From Mesorhizobium sp. AR07 (GTDB lineage Bacteria > Pseudomonadota > Alphaproteobacteria > Rhizobiales > Rhizobiaceae), in NCBI RefSeq assembly GCF_024746815.1, contig NZ_CP080526.1:62001-126000 (forward strand): a stretch of 64,000 nucleotides of DNA, written 5' to 3'. The notes below the pieces were generated by a model. The model was not told the DNA's origin. It saw only the letters and a program-made list of their open reading frames with translations, and searched no databases. The translations under genes and the position numbers were made by a program. Below are positions 41,103 through 50,400 of this stretch, in pieces. The stretch's first letter is position 1. Every line of letters starts with the position of its first letter.

Positions 41103-43253
41103 ATGGCAAAGAACGCCATTCAGAAGATCGCGATGAACGCCGCGGAGAACATTCCCTACGACAAGCTAATGCTGTCGCAGAAAAATGTCCGGCACATCAA
41201 GAACGGCGTGTCGATCGAGCAGCTGGCCGAAGACGTCGGTCGGCGAAAGCTGATCCAGAGCCTGAACGTCCGTCCCGTGCTTGACGGTGAGGGCGAGGAG
41301 ACCGGCACGTTCGAGGTGCCCGCCGGCGGCCGGCGTTATCTCGCGCTTGGCATCCTCATCAAGCAAAAGCGCCTGGCCAAGAACGAGCCAATCCCCTGCA
41401 TCGTCAACCGCGGGCAAGAGACGTCGGCCGAAGAGGATTCGCTTGCCGAAAACCTGCGGCGCGCAGACCTGCACCCGCTCGACCAGTTTCGGGCCTTCAA
41501 GACGCTCAGCGATCAGGGCCTCGATCCGGAGGAGATCGGCGCCCGCTTCTTCATATCGCCGGCGACGGTGAGGCAGCGCCTGCGGCTGGCCTCGGTGTCG
41601 CCGAAACTTCTCGGTCTCTACGAGAAGGACGAAATCCGGCTCGAACAGATCATGGCGTTTTCGATCTCGGACGATCATGCGCGCCAAGAGCAGGTCTGGG
41701 AGCGGATTGCCAGCTCGCACACGCAGGAACCGTATTACATCAGGCGCCTGCTGACCGAGACCACGGTCCGGGCCGATGATCGTCGGGCCGTCTATGTCGG
41801 CGCCGAAGCCTATGAGGCTGCCGGCGGGGTCATATTTCGCGATCTCTTCGAGCAGGATTCCGGCGGCTGGTTCCAGGATGCCGCACTCCTCGAGCAGCTT
41901 GTCTTCGACAGGCTGAAGGTGGATGCCGAGGCGATGCGCGCCGAAGGCTGGAAATGGGTGGAGGCGGCGATCAGCTTTCCCTATGGCCACACCTCCGGGA
42001 TGCGGCGCATCTACGCCAAGGCGCAGGAGCTCAGCGCCGAGGAGATCGAACGCTACGACGCGCTGAAGGCCGAATATGACAAGCTGGATGCGGACTATGC
42101 CCAGGCAGAGGAGACCGACGAGGCAATCGAGGCCAAGCTCGACCAGCTGGGTGCCGAGCTCGATGCGATCGATGATCGTCCTCAAAGCTACGATCCCGCC
42201 CAGACGGCCATTGCCGGTGTGTTCGTTACGCTTGCCGCGAACGGCAAGCTCCAGATCGACGCCGGTTTCGTGCGGTCCGAGGACGAGCCGCGGACCGAAA
42301 CCGGCGACGTCGATGAGGGCGAGGAAGGGGGCGCCGACGGCGGAACCCGATCCAATCGCGACGACGACGGCGATGGTGTTGTCGTCAACGGCAAGCCGGT
42401 GAACGACGCCTCTGGCGACGACGGCGACGACGATGGCATCAAGCCACTGCCTGATCGGCTTGTCTTCGACCTGACCGCGCAGCGCACGCTGGCGCTACGC
42501 AACGCTCTCGCCGGCGACGTCGATATCGCCATCATCGCCGCACTCCATGCCTTCGTCCTGCAGGTCTTCTATCGCTTCGCGCCGAACACGTGCCTGGAGA
42601 TCAGCATGAAGAGCGGCAGCTTCAGCCAGGTCGACGGTCTTGCCGAGACATCCTGGGCCAAGGAGATCGCCGAGCGGCACGAAGCCTGGGACCGCGATTT
42701 GCCCGAAGAGGCGGAAGGCCTGTGGGACTTCCTTCTCGGCCTCGATGAAGCAAGCCGCAAGGCGCTGTTCGCGCACTGCGTCTCGCTGACCCTCAATGCG
42801 GTGGTCGAACCCTGGAACAGGCGAGCGAAGGCGCTCGAGCATGCAGACGTGCTTGGCCGCTCGCTCCAGTTCGACATGGTCGACGCCGGCTGGACGCCCA
42901 CGGTCGAGTTCCTCGGGCGGCTCACCAAGGCGCGGATTCTACAGGCTGTCCGTGAAGCGCGTGGCGCAGACTCCGCGCAGCTGATCGACCACATGAAGAA
43001 GGACATCATGGCCCGTGAAGCCGCCCGGCTTCTCGAAGGCTCGAACTGGTTGCCCGAGCCGCTGCGCGTTGAGGTCGATGAAGTGTCTGCCGATGCTGGC
43101 AACGCGGTCACCGGCGACATGTCGGACGAGGCAGCCCTCGACGGCGATGCCGCCGAGCTGCCGGCCTTCCTCGCCGACGATGCGGATCCGTCCTCCGATG
43201 AGCCGGTGACGATCGACGGCGACGAAACGGACCACCTCCAGGCCGCTGAATAG
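41103..43253 (+). CDS. ParB/Spo0J-like nuclease-domain protein
   Basis: A 716-residue protein. Residues about 18-115 form the ParB N-terminal domain (LMLSQKNVRHIKNGVSIEQL, PAGGRRYLALGIL, SLAENLRRADLHPLDQFRAF with the ENxxRxxxxPxDEx-like motif). A helix-turn-helix follows (GLDPEEIGARFFISPATVRQ). Long acidic, low-complexity middle part at about 380-445 and a helical C-terminus. This class is found in rhizobial plasmids and ICEs without a ParA partner beside it. Probably DNA-binding; partition or regulatory role unproven. ATG 41103 chosen because GGAG lies upstream; ATG 41088 is possible. Confidence 0.85.
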   Translation: MAKNAIQKIAMNAAENIPYDKLMLSQKNVRHIKNGVSIEQLAEDVGRRKLIQSLNVRPVLDGEGEETGTFEVPAGGRRYLALGILIKQKRLAKNEPIPCIVNRGQETSAEEDSLAENLRRADLHPLDQFRAFKTLSDQGLDPEEIGARFFISPATVRQRLRLASVSPKLLGLYEKDEIRLEQIMAFSISDDHARQEQVWERIASSHTQEPYYIRRLLTETTVRADDRRAVYVGAEAYEAAGGVIFRDLFEQDSGGWFQDAALLEQLVFDRLKVDAEAMRAEGWKWVEAAISFPYGHTSGMRRIYAKAQELSAEEIERYDALKAEYDKLDADYAQAEETDEAIEAKLDQLGAELDAIDDRPQSYDPAQTAIAGVFVTLAANGKLQIDAGFVRSEDEPRTETGDVDEGEEGGADGGTRSNRDDDGDGVVVNGKPVNDASGDDGDDDGIKPLPDRLVFDLTAQRTLALRNALAGDVDIAIIAALHAFVLQVFYRFAPNTCLEISMKSGSFSQVDGLAETSWAKEIAERHEAWDRDLPEEAEGLWDFLLGLDEASRKALFAHCVSLTLNAVVEPWNRRAKALEHADVLGRSLQFDMVDAGWTPTVEFLGRLTKARILQAVREARGADSAQLIDHMKKDIMAREAARLLEGSNWLPEPLRVEVDEVSADAGNAVTGDMSDEAALDGDAAELPAFLADDADPSSDEPVTIDGDETDHLQAAE

Positions 43254-43319
43254 TCGGCCTCACGCTCGCACCGGGCCCGGCGCTCCCGCCGGACCCATTC
43301 AGTTCCAACTCACTCTCAA

Positions 43320-43355
43320 GCCCGGGATCGCCATAGCGCGCCCGGGCATTTTTGT
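43320..43355 (+). terminator. rho-independent terminator-like hairpin
   Basis: GCCCGGG (43320-43326) pairs with CCCGGGC (43341-43347), with a small inner stem, followed by ATTTTTG. It lies 67 bases after the ParB-like gene and immediately before the next ribosome binding site. Confidence 0.6.
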
Positions 43356-43370
43356 TTCATGGAGATCGAC

Positions 43371-43763
43371 ATGTTCGACTGGAAAAGATCCTGCTCCTAC
43401 GACGAGCAGCAGAAGAGACGTTTCCACACCACAGCCCGTTCACGGCTGAAGAAACTCGCCGCCGAACTTGCGCTGCCGCAGGGAAGCTTCGACCTGCGCT
43501 CCAACAGGGCGGGCATCGCCGTTTGCGGTGAAATTACCCTGCACCATGACCGTGCCTATATCCAGGTCGGCCAGTTCGGGCAGTCCTCTGGTCACGGCAT
43601 CCTGATCCGCACCTGCAAAGGCCGCAAGGACTATACCGGCGGAGCCAACCACTTCGTCGCCCTCGGCATGCTGGACGACATCCCGGCGCTCGCCGCCGCC
43701 GTCCGTGCCATCACCGGGATTGGTCGAGACGCTTCGTGTTCCTCCGAGCGCCGCGCCGCCTAA
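43371..43763 (+). CDS. hypothetical protein of the transfer region
   Basis: A 130-residue protein I cannot assign. Basic N-terminus, then a beta-rich core (SNRAGIAVCGEITLHHDRAY, IQVGQFGQSSGHGILIRTCK, GRKDYTGGANHFVALGMLDD). The pattern resembles small conserved proteins of rhizobial ICE and plasmid backbones. ATG 43371 is preferred because GGAG lies about eight bases upstream; ATG 43359 would add four residues. Confidence 0.7.
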   Translation: MFDWKRSCSYDEQQKRRFHTTARSRLKKLAAELALPQGSFDLRSNRAGIAVCGEITLHHDRAYIQVGQFGQSSGHGILIRTCKGRKDYTGGANHFVALGMLDDIPALAAAVRAITGIGRDASCSSERRAA

Positions 43764-43895
43764 ACTCCTGCAAACCCCATCATCGCCAGTGCACGTGCCG
43801 GCCGCAGGCTCGGCCCGTCGCCAGCCACAACACAGCAAGCAGTTGCCATGGCGCGGTGATGCCGCGCGTGGCCGACCTGCCTTCAGGAGAACCTT

Positions 43896-44495
43896 ATGAC
43901 CGCACATCCACCCTTCAGGAAGGTGCTCGACGGCGTCGCCACCCGCGAGCAGATGTTCCAACTGTTCAGCCGTCACAAAGACACTCCCGGCATCGATCCG
44001 CTTTCCGGCACTCCCTATTCAGCCGAGTGGTTCGAGATCAACGCGTCAGAATATCACTTCATGCTCGATTTGCTGCCGCCGCTCTTCATGCGCACCGGCA
44101 TGTTCGGCATGTCTGAGTATAAGGCCGGCAACGTCACCAGCGTATTCTTCGCGATCCGGATCTGGGGCCGCGAGCGCTGGTTTCATGGCTTCTGCGATCT
44201 CACGGATCGGCAGTCGCCAGACAAGATGCGCGCCGCCATCATCGCCCACGAGACCGGCGCGAGCGACAGCATGACCCGCACAGAAAAGCTCGAGGCGATC
44301 TGGAACATAATCCCTGTCGAGCTCAGGGGGACCGCCCGCAACGCAGACCCCGAGACCGGGTGGGCCGAACATCAAGGCAAACGCACGATTCTCCTTAACG
44401 CCGGAAGGCATGATGCTGCCTTCAAGCTGCTCGATGATCTGTCGGATCTCGAGATCGATGAGTTCCTATCCAAAGTCCGATTGCGTCGGAGCTGA
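43896..44495 (+). CDS. DUF1419-like protein
   Basis: A 199-residue protein resembling DUF1419, a family confined to rhizobial plasmids and islands. Recognisable stretches: ATREQMFQLFSRHKDTPGID, YSAEWFEINASEYHFMLDLL and RGRERWFHGFCDL-type WFHGFCDL. Function unknown. It belongs to the element backbone between the ParB-like gene and the methyltransferase-helicase, where a few apparently foreign genes (44.6-46 kb) intervene. Confidence 0.65.
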   Translation: MTAHPPFRKVLDGVATREQMFQLFSRHKDTPGIDPLSGTPYSAEWFEINASEYHFMLDLLPPLFMRTGMFGMSEYKAGNVTSVFFAIRIWGRERWFHGFCDLTDRQSPDKMRAAIIAHETGASDSMTRTEKLEAIWNIIPVELRGTARNADPETGWAEHQGKRTILLNAGRHDAAFKLLDDLSDLEIDEFLSKVRLRRS

Positions 44496-44683
44496 CGAAG
44501 GAAGACGACGATGGGCATCTATAAGAACCGCGCTTCGGCGGCGAAGCGTCTCCATCACGGTGACCGACTTTCGCTCAATGGATGCACCCGCGTACGGCCC
44601 ATCCTCAAGCTGTTGAGACATGCGAGACCGTATGGCCAACTGCCCCGAGGATACAAGCATCCGGCCCTCGGCAAAACTTGGGG

Positions 44684-45205
44684 TCAGTGCCTGCCACGCG
44701 GGAGGTATCCGGCATTACGTAAAGCGCCGATGAACAGGCTGGCCGGGCCGGCGATACTCGTCCTGGCCTGCGTTGCGAGCGGCAGCGTGTTCCAGTCCTC
44801 CAACGGAGCGATAAAGCTGGAGAAAGTGCCATTGACCATGCAATGGCTGGTCCACAAGCCCTGCTTATCCAGCACCAGAACCCCTGTCTGATTACTTGGA
44901 TACCGGATGGCGGCGACGCGCTGAAGTTCCATGTCGCCATCGATGCGCAAATTGAAAAGCACAACGCCCTGGCTTCTGTTGGCGACTTCCGCGACTTTTT
45001 CCGTGAAAGGAACAGGAAGCGCCCGAACGCTGTCGACCGCCATCCCGAAAACAAGCGCATCCAGCTCATCCGCCGCCATGAGAAGATTAGTTCCCAAGAA
45101 AATAGGGATTGCAATCGCTCCAGCCGGATTGTGCACAGTCATCGCACTCCGCCAGCTAGACGCCTGAGCATCGCGTGTATGAGGCAGCTCTCTCTCGGTA
45201 GGCAT
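44684..45205 (-). CDS. hypothetical protein
   Basis: A 173-residue protein of unknown family. It has an alternating strand/helix pattern (GVVLFNLRIDGDMELQRVAA, IRYPSNQTGVLVLDKQGLWT) with no signal peptide or membrane segment. ATG 45205 is the best start. It is divergent from the SyrB-like gene; the pair interrupts the plus-strand backbone operon, suggesting joint insertion. Directly to its left, the first codons of a plus-strand frame (from 44511) may be the stump of a disrupted gene. Confidence 0.6.
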   Translation of the reverse strand: MPTERELPHTRDAQASSWRSAMTVHNPAGAIAIPIFLGTNLLMAADELDALVFGMAVDSVRALPVPFTEKVAEVANRSQGVVLFNLRIDGDMELQRVAAIRYPSNQTGVLVLDKQGLWTSHCMVNGTFSSFIAPLEDWNTLPLATQARTSIAGPASLFIGALRNAGYLPRGRH

Positions 45206-45371
45206 GTTTGCCCCCGTTGATTGACCCCGCTGCCCAAGGCCATGACACACCGCTTGCTCGTTGCGGGGCTTCTCCGATAAAGCACGGCGAGAGCGATAAG
45301 ATACGTCGGATACTCGCTGACGCGAAACAGCGACTTGGCTTGCAAGTCATGCTCACATCAAGGAACAGACT

Positions 45372-46055
45372 ATGAAGCGCCAGATCCGGCCATTCATCGT
45401 GGAAGTGAAACAGAGGCGCGGGAAGCAAAAGCCAAGCCATTCGATCTGGGGCGATCTCGACCTGTCCAAGATTGCCACGGAGATGACACAGCCGGGCTAT
45501 GCTGCTCAGCTGCCAAATTCCCAGGTCATTGACTTCAGTATAAGACCCCTTGATGCTGAAGAAGGAGATAAACCACAAGCGGAGTATATGATGGCCGATA
45601 TTCAGGACGCTCAGACTGTTCAGACGACAGTTGCCCCAGCCAAAGTGGAAGTGCCTGAATCCAAGAAGAAAGTTCCGCGAGCAAAGAAAGCGAAGGCAGA
45701 GCTCGTAAAGCCGGTCCGCAAGAACGGAGCGAAACCTGCGCCCCAGGCCGCGGAAGCTCCCGTGGTAGCGAAGACCGCCCGCAAGACATATTCCGAGAAT
45801 GAACGCGCCCAGAAGCTTGCCCAGATCGAGAAATCGATCGCTGCCGGCGCGACCAGCAAGATTGCGGTCGGCCAGGCCGGCATATCCGAGCAGACCTACT
45901 ATTCTTGGAAAAGAGCTGCCGCACCCTCTTCCGACAACGGCGATCTCCGCGATCTTGTCGCGCTCGAAGAAGAAAACAGGCGCCTTAAGAACCTGCTTGC
46001 TGACCGTCTGCGCAAGGAAAATGCCGAGCTCAAGAAGAAGCTGGGCCTTGCGTAA
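45372..46055 (+). CDS. SyrB-like regulator with N-terminal extension
   Basis: A 227-residue protein. Residues about 140-227 match SyrB of Sinorhizobium meliloti, a regulator of the symbiosis gene syrM: YSENERAQKLAQIEKSIAAG, VGQAGISEQTYYSWKRAAAP (a transposase-type helix-turn-helix), then the leucine-zipper-like LEEENRRLKNLLADRLRKEN. The first 60 residues (RPFIVEVKQRRGKQKPSHSI) match the protein at 3484-3906. A Lys/Ala/Pro-rich linker joins them. Probably a DNA-binding repressor; its target is unknown. Confidence 0.8.
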   Translation: MKRQIRPFIVEVKQRRGKQKPSHSIWGDLDLSKIATEMTQPGYAAQLPNSQVIDFSIRPLDAEEGDKPQAEYMMADIQDAQTVQTTVAPAKVEVPESKKKVPRAKKAKAELVKPVRKNGAKPAPQAAEAPVVAKTARKTYSENERAQKLAQIEKSIAAGATSKIAVGQAGISEQTYYSWKRAAAPSSDNGDLRDLVALEEENRRLKNLLADRLRKENAELKKKLGLA

Positions 46056-46090
46056 GACATACTGAGCCTCGTTGGAAATTCCGCCGACGC

Positions 46091-47284
46091 TCAGAGCGGC
46101 AGCGGCGGCATATCGCCTTCGCCGACCCGCCACACCCAGGAGCCGATCTCCGGACGCGCGGCGATCATTTCGTCGAGCGACGCTTCAAAGGTCTCGTCCG
46201 CTCCGGCTGGAACGACAAAGAGCGCTGTCGGATCGTCCCTGTTCTGAAGCAACGCATTGGCGATCGGCTGGTCGGGTTGCAGGTCAAAGCGCAATCCCTT
46301 CACGCTCTTCTCGCGAAGACGAGCCAGCCCATCGACGAGCCTTTTCTCCGGGACCGTCTCATAAGGGATCCAGTTCTCGGACACCACCATCAACGCGATC
46401 TCCTCGACAATGGCGAGGCCGGCCGGGTTCAGTCCGAACGTCGCGATCGTCATGAGATGTGAGCTGGAATCCGCTCCCCACAGCGACAGTTCATTTTCGA
46501 AACGTACCTGCAAACGCCGATGCAATGCATCGTCGATGATGAAGGGAAAGCCGGGCAAATGTCTGATGACAAGTTTCTGACCGGATCGGGCGGGCACGAT
46601 CTCCTTCACCTCGCCGATCAGGACGAGCAACTTTCGGGGGCCGGATTTCGGCGGAAGCACAGTTGCAAGGACGGCGTTGCGACGATTTTCGATCGCTTGC
46701 CTGTTCTCGGCGCGAAACGGCTCGGGCACGAACAGGATATCCGCGAGCGGACCGCCCCTCACCGTCATTTGCCCGGCAGCCTCGAGCAGATGCCAGCGGA
46801 CATTCCACCAATGTCGCTTGCCAGCCCACCTCGATGTCCAGACCGTCAATTCGGCTTCGTGCCACAGATAATGAAGGAGGCCACGCAGCGACATCCTCCT
46901 GGGATCGGCGGTTAGACTGGCGGAACTTTGCCCCGCAGGCACGGATGCGGCCCGGCTCCCTGTCTTCGATAGGCTGAAGTCCAACTTGAGGGCCGCCATG
47001 CCGCTTTGCGGATCGAGCTGTATCGCGCTGCCCATCAAGGCGCCCAGGCCGGACAGTTCGTAAGGCGATTCATATGAATCGCAGGACGGATCATGCCCGC
47101 CGCCGCTCAGCGGCATGCGCTTGATCAGATGAAGGTCGCCGATGCGGGCGATGTACATCGGGCAGCCCGGCTCGCGGCACAGGCATAGCGGACGCTCGCT
47201 GCGGGCATAGGCGTTCGCCAGCGCCGCCTGCAGGTCAGGCGCTCCCTCCTCGTAGACCGCACTGCCATTTCTGAACCGTCGCAT
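46091..47284 (-). CDS. DUF1173 family protein
   Basis: A 397-residue protein of the DUF1173 family found on rhizobial plasmids and ICEs. Notable: a cysteine-rich patch near the N-terminus (RPLCLCREPGCPMYI and GGHDPSCDSY) that could bind metal, and a mid-section with tryptophans (LTVWTSRWAGKRHWWNVRWH). Function unknown. ATG 47284 has GGAGGTG directly upstream; ATG 47314 is the alternative. It is divergent from the methyltransferase-helicase gene. Confidence 0.8.
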   Translation of the reverse strand: MRRFRNGSAVYEEGAPDLQAALANAYARSERPLCLCREPGCPMYIARIGDLHLIKRMPLSGGGHDPSCDSYESPYELSGLGALMGSAIQLDPQSGMAALKLDFSLSKTGSRAASVPAGQSSASLTADPRRMSLRGLLHYLWHEAELTVWTSRWAGKRHWWNVRWHLLEAAGQMTVRGGPLADILFVPEPFRAENRQAIENRRNAVLATVLPPKSGPRKLLVLIGEVKEIVPARSGQKLVIRHLPGFPFIIDDALHRRLQVRFENELSLWGADSSSHLMTIATFGLNPAGLAIVEEIALMVVSENWIPYETVPEKRLVDGLARLREKSVKGLRFDLQPDQPIANALLQNRDDPTALFVVPAGADETFEASLDEMIAARPEIGSWVWRVGEGDMPPLPL

Positions 47285-47470
47285 CACCTCCACAGCTCCA
47301 GGTCGCCGCCGCATCCCTGTGCGCGCATTCAAGTCATGGGTTTGCACAGAGCGCAACCCCTTTGGTGCATCGGCGCCAGAGGCAGAGGGGAGCCGGGAGG
47401 AGTGTGGCCCGGCTGGCGCGGAGAGAGTGCCGGCGCGGGCATCATTCCCCCTCTCGCGAAGGACATCTCC
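47285..47470. promoter_or_regulatory. divergent region with G-rich leader
   Basis: This 186-base spacer between the DUF1173 gene and the helicase gene carries CGGCGCCAGAGGCAGAGGGG at about 47368 and further G-rich sequence, as before the ParB-like gene. It should contain the promoters of both genes. Confidence 0.5.
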
Positions 47471-50400
47471 ATGAACATCGTTTCCGCCACAGCTGCCGTT
47501 ACCCCGACCGCCGCTCCCCTCCACGCGCCGACGCCGGCCTCCATCAACAACGCCCAGGCAATCTATCAAGCGGCAACGCTGCTTCTGCCTTTCCTCGAGC
47601 AGGGCAAGCCTGTCACCACCGCCGCACTGCGCACCGCCATGACGACAGGTTTTGGCGGCAACGATGCGCAAGGGTTCTGGGTCTGGAAGGACGCCTATGA
47701 GGCGCTCGAAGTCGCCCAGGTGCTGTTTCTGCGCCGGTTCGGCCCGGCGATCCTGTCCCGGTCGAGCACGCCCCAGGCAATGCTGGCGATGATGAAGCGG
47801 ATCGCCGACCTTCTTCCCACCCACACGCGGCGCTCCGACGAGAGCCAGGCCATGCAGCAGCTCTCCACGCCCTTGCCGCTGGCTTTCGTCACGGCGCACG
47901 CCGCGGCGATCGCATCTTGCGACCTCGTTCTCGAACCCTCCGCCGGCACCGGTCTGCTCGCCGTCCATGCCGAGATGACGCGCGCTTCGATCGCCCTCAA
48001 CGAGCTTGCCGCGACGCGGGCCGATCTCCTCGGCCTGCTGTTTCCACGGTTGCCCGTCTCGCGGCACGACGCCGCCCATATTGACGATCATCTCGACGCA
48101 GCTATGAAGCCGTCTGTCGTTCTGATGAATCCACCCTTCAGCGTCGGCGCCTATGTCGACGGCCATGTCACTGACGCGGCATGGCGGCATCTCTCTTCCG
48201 CATTCGCACGCCTGCGCGCCGGCGGGCGCCTGGTCGCCATCACCGGCACCGGGCTGTCTCCCGAAAACCTCAAATGGCGGCCCGCCTTCGAACGGCTGCA
48301 GCAGCAGGGCACCGTCATCTTCACCGCAGCGATCGACGGCCGTGTCTACGCCCGCCATGGGACGATGGCCGAGACCCGCTTGACCATCATCGACAAAGTT
48401 CCTGCTACCGACCCAACCAGCTTCTCCGGCTCGCCGGGCAAGGCCATGGATGTCGAAACGCTGCTCTCCTGGATCACGGATCTGCCGCCCCGGACGCCGG
48501 GCGGCCTTCCGGACTCGATCGGTGCATTGTCCAGCGGCATCCTGCGCAGTGCCGCCATGCGTATGGGCGCCCGATCAGGAGCAAGAACCGCACCCCTCGC
48601 TGTCTCAAGGGCTGCTGCAAAGCCCATCCAATCGGTCCGCCCGATTGCGCAGGCGAAACCCGCCCGCCAGGTCAAGGCAAACAACACGCCGCCGGTCCCC
48701 CTTGCCTATGAGCTGCGCGACTGGATGCCGGAAGAGGGCGGCCGGCTCACCGACACGATCTACGAGCCCTACGCGCTCCAGTCGATCGACATTCCCGGCG
48801 CAAAACCGCATCCGACGCCGCTGGTACAATCGGCGGCAATGGCCGCCGTCGCGCCGCCGAAGCCTTCCTATCGGCCGCTTCTTCCTGATGCGATCATCGA
48901 CGAAGGCCTGTTGTCGGACGCCCAGCTCGAATGCGTCATCTATGCCGGGGAGGCTCATTGCGGCCATCTCACCGGCGCCTGGACGGTTGACGAGACCTGC
49001 GATGTCGTCTCGGCCGCGCCAGAAGGCGCTGCGAACGCTGTCCGCTTCCGCCGTGGCTGGTTTTTGGGTGACGGGACCGGCTGCGGCAAGGGACGACAGG
49101 TCGCCGGCATCATCCTCGACAACTGGCTGCAGGGCCGCCGCCGTGCGATCTGGATTTCCAAGTCGGACAAGCTTCTGGAAGATGCCCAGCGCGATTGGGC
49201 AGCACTTGGCCAGGAAAAACTTCTCGTCCAGCCGCTGTCGCGCTATCGGCAGGGCACGCCGATCCGCCTTGCCGAGGGCATCCTGTTCACAACCTACGCG
49301 ACGCTGCGCTCGCAGGAACGGGAAGGCAAGAGATCCCGGATCGCCCAGATCCTCGACTGGGTCGGACAAGAGGCGAGGAGGGACGAAGGCCCGACTGGAG
49401 AGAACCTCGCGGGAAGGGCCGAAGGCCCTTCAGGGACCAATAGCTCTTTCGATGGTGTTATCGTCTTCGACGAGGCCCACGCCATGGCCAATGCCGCTGG
49501 CGGCAAAAGCGAGCGTGGCGACGTCGCCCCGTCGCAGCAGGGCAAGGCAGGCCTGCGGCTGCAGCACGCCCTTCCCGACGCGCGCGTTGTCTACGTCTCC
49601 GCGACCGGTGCGACCGCGGTCGAGAACCTGGCCTATGCGCAGCGTCTCGGCATCTGGGGCAGCGAGGATTTTCCATTCGCCAACCGGGCCGAGTTCGTCG
49701 CGGCAATCGAGGGGGGTGGTGTCGCGGCGATGGAAGTGCTCGCCCGCGATCTCAAATCGCTTGGCCTCTATGCGGCGCGCTCGCTCTCTTATGACGGCGT
49801 CGAATACGACCTGCTCGTGCACGCGCTGAGCGAGGAGCAGATCCGTATCTACAACGCCTATGCCGATGCATTCCAGGTCATCCACAACAACCTGACCGCC
49901 GCACTCGAGGCGGCCAACATCACCAGTGAGGCCGGCACGCTCAACCGCAACGCCAAGTCGGCTGCACGTTCAGCCTTCGAGAGCACCAAGCAGCGCTTCT
50001 TCAGCCATCTCATCACCTCGATGATGACGCCGACCCTGATCGGCGCGATCGAGCAGGACCTCGCCGACGGTCATTCGGCGGTCGTGCAGATCGTCTCGAC
50101 CGGCGAAGCGCTGATGGAACGACGCCTTGCCGAAATCCCCACCGAGGAATGGTCGGATCTGCATGTCGACGTCACGCCGCGCGAGTACGTCGGCGGGTAC
50201 TTGATGCACTCCTTCCCCACCCAGTTGTTCGAGGAATATTCGGACGCGGAAGGGAACGTCTATTCGCGGCCTGTCCACGACGAAGATGGCAATCCCGTTC
50301 AATGCCGCGAGGCCGTTCGCCGGCGCGACGAGATGATCGAAAAACTCGCATCGCTGCCGCCGGTCGGTAGCGCGCTCGACCAGATCATCCATCACTTCGG

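Noticed and set aside
44511..44891. Plus-strand frame starting MGIYKNRASAAKR after a good ribosome binding site
   Set aside because: Only the first dozen codons look genuine. The rest is antisense to the gene at 44684 and looks random, so at most it is the stump of a disrupted gene.
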